The notes under the pieces are model-generated. The model did not search any database. It saw only the letters and a list, made by a program, of their open reading frames with translations, and was not told the origin of the DNA. The translations under genes were made by a program, and so were the position numbers. From Hyphomonadaceae bacterium (GTDB lineage: Bacteria > Pseudomonadota > Alphaproteobacteria > Caulobacterales > Hyphomonadaceae), in NCBI GenBank assembly GCA_030696545.1, contig JAUYSA010000509.1, forward strand, positions 1 through 21,193: DNA of 21,193 bases, written 5' to 3'. Below are positions 1 to 7,029 of the stretch, in pieces. Each line of letters opens with the position of its first letter. Positions within the stretch are counted from its first letter, which is position 1.

Positions 1-2145
1 CTTCGCGCCTATCTCGTTGACCTCTTTCGCCGGGGCGAGCCGCTCCCCGTGCGCGGCCGCGGCCTGGATTGGCCAGCGATCGCCGCCGCAGCCGGGGTTG
101 AGAGCCTTGTGCTCCCCCAAGCTCGCGAGGTGATACGCCCCGGCTTGGAGGCGCTGAGACGCGAACTCAACAAGCCGCCCGCGAGGCCGCGCAGGGCGCC
201 GCCACACGCAGGCCACGTTCCAGTCCCGCCTGTTCCAGGCCGCCAGACGCCGGCGAAGCTTGCGCAGCGGCGCGCGGCGCAAGCCGTGGCAATGCTCGAA
301 GCCCTTCCTGACCCTGGCGACACCTGGCGGGACACGCCGATCTTCTGCGAGGCGCTCGACCTGCATATGCGCCGGCATTACGACAGCGCGCCGCAGTTGC
401 GTGAGGCTCTGAGCGCGCAAGGCGTGACCATCGAGGCCTCGACGCTTCGCGCCTGGCGTCATGGCCGCAAGGCGCCGTCCCACGTGGACAGCTTCACCGT
501 CCTACGCTGCCTCGAGCAACGCTGGCGCCTCCCAGCCGGATACTTCAAGGACAAGCTTCCCCATCCCGGCCGCGCCGCGAAAGGACTTCAGGCGGGCGGC
601 GTCGGCGACGCTGAACGCCGCCGCCTCGCCTGGCACCTGCCCGATGATTTCGATCGTCGTTCGCTCGCCGAGCGCGAGGAGATCCTGGAATGGGTGCGAC
701 GCGTCGTGGTGTCTGGCTCCACCGAGTACCGGCGCTACCAGGCCGCCGCCTTGAAGCATCGCTTCGGTGTTCGCTTTCCAATGGTGAGACTTGATCAATC
801 CGCGCGCGAGCACGCGCCCTACACCCCCGGCGCGGTCCATGCGCCACCCGCGCTGGCTGCTGAAATGGCTGATCTGATCAGCTTCAAGACCGCCACCTTG
901 ACGGCCCTGGGATACCGCCGCCGCGGCGTCTGGGGCGAAGAGACCGCCGCTCAGAGGATGGAGCATTTCGGACTGCTGTTCGGGGCGCTGAGCGCGGACC
1001 CCGCCGGTCCGGTGCGAGGGCACGGCTTGCCGCTGGAAACCCTGACCTTTGGTCTTCTCGCCTTCCCGCGGCCTTGGGACTGGTATCTGAACTGGCGCGA
1101 GACGCGCCGGGGCTTCTACACGGCCTGGGAAGCGGACATGCTCGGCATTGCGGCAGCGCTTACCGCGCCGCAGACCGGGTGGCTGACACAAAGTCCCCAG
1201 CTCGCTGAGCGACTGGGTCCCGTCGATGGCCTGCTTAGCGCCGGTGAGATTGACGGCGCGCGAAGGGACTGGGCGGGCGTCTGCGCTGAATTGCATGCTT
1301 TCGCCATGGCGCGCTCGAAGGAAATCGCGCGGGCATCGCGGGTGCACCACGATCCCTTCGAACCCATCCTGCCCGTGCTCGAGGCCGACAGTCCCGTTGG
1401 CGAATATCGCAAGATCGCCGACGAAATCCTCAAGCGGCGCCCCGTTGCGTCACGGTACCCGAAGGCGGCCGCGGAGAACGCGCGCGCCTTCCTGATGATC
1501 CGGTTTGGCCTGCATCTCGGCTTTCGGCAGAAGAACCTTCGCCAGCTGCTGCTCAGCAGGCGCGACCAACCCCCAAGGACTGAGCGCAAGCTTATTCAGG
1601 CCAAGTGTGGCGAGTTGCGCTGGAGCGAGCGAGACCAGGCTTGGGAGGTTTTCGTGCCGTCGGTCGCCTTCAAGAACGCTGGCTCGGCCTTCTTCAGTGG
1701 GAGACCGTTTCGTCTCCCGCTCCCCGATATCGCTGGGCTCTATGAGGAAATCGACAGCTACATCGGACGACACCGCGCGCTCCTTCTCGGTCCGGCGCAG
1801 GACCCAGGGACGTTCTTCGTGAAGACGGTCAAGTCCAGCAGCGGGTCGGCGGCATACGACCAGACGACATTCTATGAGGCCTGGCGGTGGATCATCCAGC
1901 GCTACGGGATCTACAATCCATGGACCGGGCGCGGCGCGATCGCGGGTCTGCTGCCGCACGGTCCGCACAACGTACGCGACGTGCTTGCGACCCATATCCT
2001 CAAGCAAACCGGATCCTACGAGCAGGCCAGCTATGCGATCCAGGACACGCCGGACACGGTGGCCGCCCATTACGGCCGGTTCTTGCCGCAAGACAAAGCT
2101 GCCCTTGCGGCTCAAGTTCTCAATCGAGCTTGGGAGACTGCCTAA
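1..2145 (+). CDS. Large tyrosine recombinase (phage-integrase superfamily), 5' end outside window
   Basis: A DNA strand exchange enzyme by family. The frame is open to the left edge: codons before the first possible start (GTG at 49) read as coherent protein (LVDLFRRGEPLPVRGRGLDW), so the true start lies upstream; 714 residues are visible. The C-terminal catalytic domain shows a candidate first Arg in GFRQKNLRQL (codon at 1525), the H-x-x-R box HNVRD (His codon 1966, Arg 1975), a downstream His (1993) and the nucleophile Tyr in AAHYGRF (2071). The N-terminal half holds helix-rich, possibly DNA-binding sequence (TLRAWRHGRKAPS). At over 700 residues it is far longer than phage integrases (about 350-450), like the large recombinases of Tn554-type or recombinase-trio elements. 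It is followed after 75 bases by a broken small gene. Family assignment is firm; element type is inference because the upstream partners are not visible. Confidence 0.85.
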   Translation, partial: LRAYLVDLFRRGEPLPVRGRGLDWPAIAAAAGVESLVLPQAREVIRPGLEALRRELNKPPARPRRAPPHAGHVPVPPVPGRQTPAKLAQRRAAQAVAMLEALPDPGDTWRDTPIFCEALDLHMRRHYDSAPQLREALSAQGVTIEASTLRAWRHGRKAPSHVDSFTVLRCLEQRWRLPAGYFKDKLPHPGRAAKGLQAGGVGDAERRRLAWHLPDDFDRRSLAEREEILEWVRRVVVSGSTEYRRYQAAALKHRFGVRFPMVRLDQSAREHAPYTPGAVHAPPALAAEMADLISFKTATLTALGYRRRGVWGEETAAQRMEHFGLLFGALSADPAGPVRGHGLPLETLTFGLLAFPRPWDWYLNWRETRRGFYTAWEADMLGIAAALTAPQTGWLTQSPQLAERLGPVDGLLSAGEIDGARRDWAGVCAELHAFAMARSKEIARASRVHHDPFEPILPVLEADSPVGEYRKIADEILKRRPVASRYPKAAAENARAFLMIRFGLHLGFRQKNLRQLLLSRRDQPPRTERKLIQAKCGELRWSERDQAWEVFVPSVAFKNAGSAFFSGRPFRLPLPDIAGLYEEIDSYIGRHRALLLGPAQDPGTFFVKTVKSSSGSAAYDQTTFYEAWRWIIQRYGIYNPWTGRGAIAGLLPHGPHNVRDVLATHILKQTGSYEQASYAIQDTPDTVAAHYGRFLPQDKAALAAQVLNRAWETA

Positions 2146-2220
2146 CGAAAATCGAGCGCCGCCTAAGCGCCAGAAGCGGCTCGATTGGCACTTGCTGAAT
2201 TGGAAACCAGGACGCTTCCC

Positions 2221-2470
2221 ATGCCACTTCCGCCTGCAATTGATCCGAGGCAGCTTGCGGCCGAGATCGCAGCGCAGTTCTCCATTTTATGGACGATCAG
2301 ATGCGCCAGCTGTTTGAGCAGCTAGACCGTTATCGCCGCCTCTCGTCGTCGGCCCTGGACCCGTTGACGACACAGCGATTGAGCGAGGCGATGCCGAGTT
2401 CGAAGCCAAGTTGAAAGCGCTTGAGTCCGAAGCTGTGGATCAGCCGCCGAGCTCGCCACCCGCCGGATAG
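2221..2470 (+). pseudogene. Frameshifted small gene downstream of the recombinase
   Basis: Starts with ATG at 2221 (AGGA at about 2209 as weak ribosome binding site) and reads MPLPPAIDPRQLAAEIAAQF, then needs a -1 shift near the TTTT run at 2285-2288 to continue as MDDQMRQLFEQLDRYRRLSS, and a second -1 shift near the CCC run at about 2360-2362 to continue as VDDTAIERGDAEFEAKLKAL up to TAG at 2468-2470. Restoring one T and one C gives one uninterrupted, charged, helical protein of about 83 residues. It has no recognised domain; position and composition suggest a small accessory protein of the recombinase element. Both breaks lie in homopolymers, so either genuine decay or base-calling error could explain them. 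Unrepaired, the ORF encodes only 34 residues. Confidence 0.5.
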
Positions 2471-2523
2471 CACCCTGCTCCGACCAAACTCGCAGTGCGG
2501 CGACGACGGACTAAAGGTGGAAA

Positions 2524-2550
2524 GTCCCGGCGGATGCGTGCCGCCGGGAC
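2524..2550. terminator. Perfect 10-bp inverted repeat between the broken gene and the DUF4142 gene
   Basis: GTCCCGGCGG (2524-2533) and CCGCCGGGAC (2541-2550) are exact reverse complements around a 7-base loop. It lies about 80 bases past the stop of the minus-strand DUF4142 gene and 54 bases past the broken plus-strand gene, so it could end transcription from either side. On the minus strand it is followed by only three Ts, so it is not a textbook intrinsic terminator. The loop sequence ATGCGTG recurs at about 2570. The rest of 2471-2628 shows nothing else. Confidence 0.35.
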
Positions 2551-2628
2551 CCCCAAGGCATGCGCTAGGATGCGTGCCCACCGCACGGATCTTCAAGCTG
2601 CTGGCGCGCGAAGTTCAGCCTAGGAAGA

Positions 2629-3222
2629 CTATTTCGCGCTACGCTGCAGCGACTTCGCTTGGTCGAGGTGAGCCTGGATTTTGGGGACAGCCTTCGCGGC
2701 TCCCGCCTTGAGACCGGCATCGCCGCCGTTGTCGGCGTACCCACGCATCAGCGTTAGGGCCTCCTCGTGGGCGGCGGCCTGTTGAGCGATATAAGTCCGG
2801 TCAAAGTCGGCCGCGGTGGCCGCCTTCAGGTTGTCGATGAACCCTTGGCGGCGTTCGTCCAACGCGGCCGCCGGGGTTTTCTGCGCGGCCGCGACAAGAG
2901 GTTTCATCTCATTCATCATGGCGGTGTGATCGCTGACCATCATCGCGGCGAACGATTTCACTGCGTCGTTCTTCGAGCGGCTCTGGGCGACTTTCCCCGC
3001 TTCCACTTCGTACATGTCACTCTGGCTCGCATTCGAGACAAAGGCGTCGGTGTCGTTCGCACCGAGCGTGGCGGCGGACGTCTGCCCGACCGCAGCGCCG
3101 ACGGCGTCCTGAGCAGCGTTGACGGGTTCAACCGCCGGCGCCTCGGCGGCGGGTTTGTTACACGCAGCCACGGAAAAAGCGGCGATCGCTGCGACTGTGG
3201 AAAGTGCAAAGTATGAGCGCAT
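2629..3222 (-). CDS. DUF4142 family lipoprotein
   Basis: A 197-residue predicted outer-surface or periplasmic lipoprotein of unknown molecular function. The start at 3222 is chosen because AGGAGGG lies 8 bases before it; the longer frame (to 3267) adds 15 residues without a comparable site. The N-terminus is a lipoprotein signal (MRSYFALSTVAAIAAFSVAAC) with lipobox VAAC and Cys21. An Ala/Pro-rich linker follows, then the helical DUF4142 body with typical segments (FVSNASQSDMYEVEAGKVAQ, FAAMMVSDHTAMMNEMKPLV, YIAQQAAAHEEALTLMRGYA), a ferritin-like helical pattern with conserved His. DUF4142 proteins are common in Alphaproteobacteria and often stress induced (general knowledge). Upstream a GGAAC and a CGTT occur but with an 18-base spacer, one too many for the general stress consensus. 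Confidence 0.85.
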   Translation of the reverse strand: MRSYFALSTVAAIAAFSVAACNKPAAEAPAVEPVNAAQDAVGAAVGQTSAATLGANDTDAFVSNASQSDMYEVEAGKVAQSRSKNDAVKSFAAMMVSDHTAMMNEMKPLVAAAQKTPAAALDERRQGFIDNLKAATAADFDRTYIAQQAAAHEEALTLMRGYADNGGDAGLKAGAAKAVPKIQAHLDQAKSLQRSAK

Positions 3223-3380
3223 AGAAAGTCCCTCCTGATTGGCTTTTTCAGCGCGCAGCGGCTGCAATGGTTCAACCGCCGGACAGGCGAGGACGCGCCA
3301 CGTTGGTCAGTTCCGCTGAACGACAAACGGTTTGACCATCGTTCCCGACCCTTCTTGGCTCAGCCGCCGTCGTTCCGAGG

Positions 3381-3857
3381 CTGACAGCGAAAGCTGGAGC
3401 CTGCGGGCTTACGGGCAGTCTGAGCGCGCGGCGTAGGACGCCTGGCCGAACCCTACTGAGGCGGCCGCACAGAGGGGCCTGGGTGAAGTCCAAATGCCGC
3501 CCGAGCCCAGAAGGAGTCATCGGCGGCTGGAAGCAGGACAACGCGGGGACCGTCTAAGGTGCTCCTTGTGGGGGTCCACGCCCCCGGACAGCTGCGCTAC
3601 GCGGGCAGCGTTAAGCCCAGCGTCAGCAGAGGCGCCAGCACGCTCCTAGGTGCCCTTCGCTCCCTGGAGACTCTAGCGTGCCCTTTTGCAGCCGAAGCCC
3701 CCGCCGCGGCGAACGTAGGAGATAGGCGTCGCCCCAACCGGTGGGTAACGTCGACATCGCGGAGTGGACCGCCAGCGGCAAGCTCCGGCCCGCAAGCTTC
3801 AAAGGACTTCGCGAAGCCAAGGAAATTGTGCGGAACCAGCGACACGACCATGACTAA
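3381..3857 (+). pseudogene. Remnant of an ATP-dependent DNA ligase (LigD-type ligase domain, C-terminal half)
   Basis: Three consecutive plus-strand reading segments line up in order with the second half of a LigD ligase domain. Frame 3 from 3381 reads ACGLTGSLSARRR (degraded motif IV, normally GLEGIVSKRR), then GAWVKSKCRPSPEGVIGGW (motif V, KSKC), to a stop at 3555. Frame 1 from 3556 reads KVLLVGVHAPGQLRYAGSV (start of the OB fold). Frame 3 resumes near 3735 as VDIAEWTASGKLRPASFKGL up to TAA at 3855-3857. At least two frameshifts and a damaged motif IV make it non-functional; the adenylation motif and everything N-terminal are absent. It differs from the intact LigD in this window at the C-terminal strand (AEWTASGKLRPASFKGLRE versus AGFTGDGSIRQASFKGLRD), so it is a diverged paralog, not a recent copy. 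Confidence 0.8.
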
Positions 3858-4032
3858 GAATGACCAGGTGATCATTGAGACCAATGGCCCTGATCAAATG
3901 TGGGCGGTGATAGTCCTCCAACCAGACGCGCTTGTGTCTCGGCATTTGTGGGGCCGTTATGCCTCGCTTGGCGAAGCTCAACGCCAAGCGTACGAGGCGC
4001 GACAATGCCTCGCTCGCGGTGAAGCGACCTAA
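3850..4032 (+). CDS. Small hypothetical protein, 60 residues
   Basis: ATG at 3850 overlaps the last codons of the ligase remnant. The product begins MTKNDQVIIETNGPDQMWAV and continues with a strand-rich half followed by a helix (SLGEAQRQAYEARQCLARGE), a plausible small folded alpha/beta domain, like the short DUF2188-type proteins, though I cannot assign it. There is no strong ribosome binding site. The longer frame from 3559 is the ligase remnant read through and should not be taken as the N-terminus. No function can be proposed. Confidence 0.45.
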   Translation: MTKNDQVIIETNGPDQMWAVIVLQPDALVSRHLWGRYASLGEAQRQAYEARQCLARGEAT

Positions 4033-4193
4033 AGCTCCAACATCGACGAACTGGTTGTTATCTTCCGGCGACCCGCGACGCTCTACGCGGTGCACTGGCT
4101 CATTTTCGACGAGCCCTCTCTTGGTCCACTAAGGCGGGGTTGGGTGAACCGCGACGCAGCGGAACCTGATGGTCGGCCGAGGTTTCTGGCCGC

Positions 4194-4847
4194 ATGGGAA
4201 AGCTCTTGAAAGACAACTCTCTCACAATCGTGCTCATGCTGATGTTCGCTGTGAGCCTTTCTGGCCAATGGTTCGCCGGCTGGCATGTCGAAAACGAGGA
4301 CCTGGAGCGCCACGGCGGGACGGCGATTGGCCTGCTGGCGTATCTGGCCAGCCCGCAGTTCCTCTCTAGCCTGTTTGAAAACTGGGAGAGCGAGTTTCTC
4401 CAGATGGCGGTCTACGTGATGCTAACCGCCAGTCTGGTGCAGCGAGGGTCATCTGAGTCACGCGATCCTGACGCGCCCCCGCGTGACGTCCTTCCAAGCA
4501 ATGACCCGAACTCCCCTACGCTGGCTCGCGTCGGCGGGCTCGCGGGGTGGCTCTTTGCCCATTCCCTCGGGCTCGCCTTAACATTGCTTTTCCTGTTGTC
4601 CTTTGCGTTGCATTGGCAATTCAGCGCCAACGCGGCCGCGCAGGAGGCGAAAGATCATCATGAAACAATCAAGAGCACTCTGGAATATCTCGGCGATCCC
4701 CAACTCTGGTTCGAGTCGTTCCAGAACTGGCAGAGCGAATTTTTGTCGACGGCTTTCCTCGTGGTGCTGTCCATTTTCCTACGCCAATCGAACTCTCCCG
4801 AGTCAAAATCGGTAGCCGCACCTAACTCAAAAACTGGCTCATCGTAG
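4194..4847 (+). CDS. DUF6766-like four-helix membrane protein
   Basis: A 217-residue inner-membrane protein, recognised by its repeated F-x-N-W-x-S-E-F-L signature. Two tandem halves each hold a hydrophobic helix, a polar stretch and a second helix: residues about 9-30 and 67-83 in the first half, 118-140 and 183-197 in the second. The halves match at FENWESEFLQ (61-70) and FQNWQSEFLS (176-185), preceded by AYLASPQF and EYLGDPQL. An acidic, Pro-rich linker (88-110) joins them. Start ATG at 4194 is the first in frame; CGAGG about 10 bases upstream may serve as binding site. The function of this family is unknown. It stands alone on the plus strand, with nothing recognisable in the 161 bases before it. 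Confidence 0.75.
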   Translation: MGKLLKDNSLTIVLMLMFAVSLSGQWFAGWHVENEDLERHGGTAIGLLAYLASPQFLSSLFENWESEFLQMAVYVMLTASLVQRGSSESRDPDAPPRDVLPSNDPNSPTLARVGGLAGWLFAHSLGLALTLLFLLSFALHWQFSANAAAQEAKDHHETIKSTLEYLGDPQLWFESFQNWQSEFLSTAFLVVLSIFLRQSNSPESKSVAAPNSKTGSS

Positions 4848-5162
4848 ACTAGTATGCAGGCTCGAATGACGACCCAAAGATGATCGCTGAGATGCGCGAG
4901 ACCGGTGTCAGTGGGGAGCCTGACGAAAGCGGACGTGGCTATGCGGTTCGCAACTGCCCGGGCGTCGGCAGCATTTGGGTGGCTGCGGAGGCGCTCGGGT
5001 GGTCGATGGCGTGGGGCCAATTCTCTTCCCAGCGTGGGTGGTCTCCAAACCGCGGGTGATACCCACACGGCTGCGCGCGTTCCGCCGGGCGAGGTCATCA
5101 TAAGTTCACTGAGCCACGCGGAGCTGGACGCGTTGCCTGTGTTCACAATGCGGAGGTACCAA
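4848..5162. other. Stretch without a convincing gene
   Basis: A plus-strand frame of 59 codons (4880-5059, beginning MIAEMRETGVSGEPDESGRG) and the upstream part of the frame that ends at 5333 (from GTG 4905) are both open, but neither has a ribosome binding site or recognisable sequence. No tRNA, repeat array or clear promoter was seen. It may be decayed coding sequence. Confidence 0.4.
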
Positions 5163-5333
5163 ATGCCCGATCCAGACAAGGCCCCCGAAGAAGCGAACGA
5201 TCCTGATGAGGCAGCCGAAAAACGAAAGCAGGTTGACTTCGACTCGGCTCTGTCGTCTGCCGTTGAGCAGAAGGGCGGTGCTGCACTCGCAAACATTGGT
5301 AAGCGACGAGGCAGCGAACTCTTTCGCGAATAG
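5163..5333 (+). CDS. Small acidic-then-basic hypothetical protein, 56 residues
   Basis: ATG at 5163 is preceded at 5-base spacing by GGAGGT, close to the ideal ribosome binding site, which decides this start over the in-frame GTG at 4905. The product begins MPDPDKAPEEANDPDEAAEK, highly acidic, then becomes helical and neutral to basic (SALSSAVEQKGGAALANIGK) and ends RRGSELFRE. No signal peptide, membrane segment or known domain is visible. It lies alone between the membrane protein and the repair island. Existence is supported by the binding site and by clean protein-like composition; the function is unknown. Confidence 0.5.
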   Translation: MPDPDKAPEEANDPDEAAEKRKQVDFDSALSSAVEQKGGAALANIGKRRGSELFRE

Positions 5334-5763
5334 TACCGCGTTGCGCCTCAGTGCATAGGTGTGGTTGGCCATGCAGCGCCTACTAGCAACGTGACAGCAT
5401 TTGCCGAATGCTCGGGTCCGCATCGCGCAACGCCATGGCGCTCGCGTAGCAGCGACCCTGAGCGATAGCTCTGGCGAGGCTCTGCTCGTAAGCGTCTCGG
5501 TACGCGTCTTCCATAGCTTGAGCTAACTGCTCGCGCTGGATCAAGAGCGACTGCAAGCTTGGTTAGGAATGGGTCCAACTGACCCGCGTGGAGCCCGAGT
5601 TGCGGGCAGCCGCCAAGCGCACAGTAGAAACCGGCGCTCGATCAGCGCCTCCTCAGCCGGTCGGGCTCTGTCAGCCCAAACCAGTTGAGGGCTTGGCCAG
5701 CCGACGATAGCCCTGGGCGGCCATGGCCAGATCGACTAGCGCGCCGGCGGCTTATGATCACAA
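5334..5763. other. 430-base stretch with only fragment-like coding signals
   Basis: No full gene is visible between the small ORF and the end of the exonuclease gene. On the minus strand 5383-5562 is open and protein-like (listed separately), and about 5640-5757 reads ALVDLAMAAQGYRRLAK and, one frame away, ALNWFGLTEPDRLRRR before a stop, which looks like a frameshifted gene end. No RNA gene, repeat or clear terminator was found. Confidence 0.4.
5383..5514 (-). CDS. Possible small ORF or gene fragment
   Basis: A minus-strand frame from ATG 5514 to TAG 5383 encodes 43 residues with a clearly helical, protein-like composition (MEDAYRDAYEQSLARAIAQG, then ALRDADPSIRQMLSRC). The frame stays open upstream to 5562 (LQSLLIQREQLAQA), so a TTG start near 5556 is possible. 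Neither start has a convincing ribosome binding site. It may be the last part of a decayed gene rather than a working one. No family was recognised. Confidence 0.3.
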   Translation of the reverse strand: MEDAYRDAYEQSLARAIAQGRCYASAMALRDADPSIRQMLSRC

Positions 5764-6648
5764 CTAGCGCGTAGGTCGGCCCCTCCTATGGGGCTCGGCG
5801 GCCGCAGGACTGCGCGGCCGTCCCGCGGGGCGCGTAGGCGGTATAGCGAGCCTTGGCGCCCGGCTGCGCGGAAGACCATCCTGAATCTCTATCCAGATCG
5901 GGGCGTGATCGCTGGCGCTCTTCTCGCCCCTGACGTTTCGACTGACGCCACCGCTCGCTAACTGGTTCGCGAGGCCGGGACTGAGCAGGAAATGGTCCAA
6001 ACGCATGCCCTTGTCGTTCGGCCAGCGGTGTCGGAGATAGCCCCAAAAGGTCCACAGCTGCCCCTGAGGCTGCAAAGTACGCAGGGCATCGGTCCAACCC
6101 TGATCGAGCAAGCGCTGGTATGCCGCTCGGGTTTCGGGCTGCAACAGAGCGTTCGCTTGCTCGTGGTGACCGCACCAGATGTCAGCCTCGGTCGGCACGA
6201 CATTGTAGTCGCCGGCGAGGACCACCGGGACGCCAGCCGCCACCAGCGTGGCGGCGTGCTCGATCAGGCGCTCGAACCAAGCGAGCTTGTAGTCGAACTT
6301 CGGTCCGGGCTGCGGATTGCCGTTGGGAAGGTAGATCGAGGCAAACAACACGCCGCCCACGGCTGCCTCGATGTAGCGGGCCTGGTCGTCTTCCGGATCG
6401 CCGGGCAAGACTCTCCGCGTCGGCACCGGTTTCGTGCCGCGCGCCAGAATGGCCACGCCGTTCCAGCTGCGCTGACCGTGCCAGACCGCGGCGTAGCCGG
6501 CGGCCTCAATGGCTTCGATAGGAAAGGCGCCCTGCTCTGCTTTCAGCTCCTGAAGGCAGACTACATCGGGCCGCTCGGCACGAAGCCAAGCGAGGAGGTT
6601 CGCCAGCCGCTTGTTGACGTTGTTGACGTTGAAGCTGGCGATCCGCAC
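5764..6648 (-). CDS. xth: Exodeoxyribonuclease III (AP endonuclease, XthA type)
   Basis: Cleaves DNA at abasic sites and removes blocked 3' ends, using a metal-dependent exonuclease-endonuclease-phosphatase fold. Catalytic residues are all present: Asn7 (SFNVNN), Glu34 (LQELK), Tyr106 (IYLPNGN), Asp147 and Asn149 (GDYNV), Asp218 (RLDHFLLS), and Asp247-His248 (ASDHAPIW). The start is GTG at 6648, 10 bases after the DUF3008 stop, so the two genes are probably one operon. At 294 residues it exceeds the usual 255-270 because of an Arg/Pro/Ala-rich tail of about 35 residues after the last core strand (WIEIQD), which may add DNA binding or be a read-on extension. Position beside ku and ligD suggests end processing in stress or NHEJ repair. 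Confidence 0.93.
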   Translation of the reverse strand: MRIASFNVNNVNKRLANLLAWLRAERPDVVCLQELKAEQGAFPIEAIEAAGYAAVWHGQRSWNGVAILARGTKPVPTRRVLPGDPEDDQARYIEAAVGGVLFASIYLPNGNPQPGPKFDYKLAWFERLIEHAATLVAAGVPVVLAGDYNVVPTEADIWCGHHEQANALLQPETRAAYQRLLDQGWTDALRTLQPQGQLWTFWGYLRHRWPNDKGMRLDHFLLSPGLANQLASGGVSRNVRGEKSASDHAPIWIEIQDGLPRSRAPRLAIPPTRPAGRPRSPAAAEPHRRGRPTR

Positions 6649-6658
6649 CTGTCCAGCG

Positions 6659-6844
6659 CTACTTAGCGACGTGCTCGGGCTTGCCCTTACGCTTGGCGTG
6701 GGCGAACTCCTCCAGCTGTTTCTCGCTCATGGAGGCGGCCATCTGCTTGGAAGCTCCCTTGAGCTTGCTCTTGGGAGTATCCCCGCGTTTGGCGGACAGG
6801 GCCGCCCCGGCGGCCTTCTGTTGGGCGGCGGATTTGGCTGGCAT
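6659..6844 (-). CDS. DUF3008 family small basic protein
   Basis: 61 residues, beginning MPAKSAAQQKAAGAALSAKR and carrying the family signature SMSEKQLEEFAHAKRKGKPE, matching the small DUF3008 proteins (recognised from memory). It is very Lys/Ala rich and probably nucleic-acid associated or cytosolic; its molecular role is unknown. AGGAGAG lies 6 bases before the ATG at 6844. It is the first gene of a likely two-gene operon with xth (10-base gap), and the candidate stress promoter at 6874-6898 would drive both. Confidence 0.85.
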   Translation of the reverse strand: MPAKSAAQQKAAGAALSAKRGDTPKSKLKGASKQMAASMSEKQLEEFAHAKRKGKPEHVAK

Positions 6845-6873
6845 GGCGGCTCTCCTGCGGGAATTAAACCTGC

Positions 6874-6898
6874 AACGCCCCTCTGGCTTCCCGGTTCA
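6874..6898 (-). promoter_or_regulatory. Candidate EcfG/SigT-type promoter for DUF3008-xth
   Basis: Reading the minus strand, TGAAC (6898-6894), a 16-base spacer and CGTT (6877-6874) match GGAAC-N16-CGTT at 8 of 9 positions. The predicted transcription start would lie near 6867, giving a leader of about 20 bases that includes the ribosome binding site. Confidence 0.45.
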
Positions 6899-7029
6899 TC
6901 GCGCAGCGCGCATCCCTCTCAGGTTTCCGGCGGGACGTCGTGAAACCGACGACTGCCCGTGACGGCCGCGAGCGTCTGGCGCGGCGCCTTCAAGCGCGCT
7001 CGCACGAGAGAAATAGGCCGGCGTACTCG

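Noticed and set aside
502..1350. 282-codon minus-strand frame opposite the recombinase
   Set aside because: Shadow of the recombinase gene; composition is low-complexity and no motif is present.
3319..3345. GGAAC/CGTT pair upstream of the DUF4142 gene
   Set aside because: Both elements are exact but the spacer is 18 bases, outside the 16-17 accepted for this promoter class; kept only as a note.
3559..3849. Long version of the 60-residue ORF starting at 3559
   Set aside because: The added part is the OB-fold segment of the decayed ligase read through into another frame.
4161..4185. GGAAC before the DUF6766 gene as a stress promoter
   Set aside because: The nearest -10-like sequence is GGTT at 15 bases or GTTT at 16, and it would end about 9 bases before the ATG; too poor compared with the six listed sites.
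4905..5162. N-terminal extension of the 56-residue ORF from GTG 4905
   Set aside because: No ribosome binding site and no recognisable sequence, whereas GGAGGT at ideal spacing marks the start at 5163.
5992..6666. 224-codon plus-strand frame opposite xth
   Set aside because: Antisense shadow of the exonuclease gene, with no domain or ribosome binding site.
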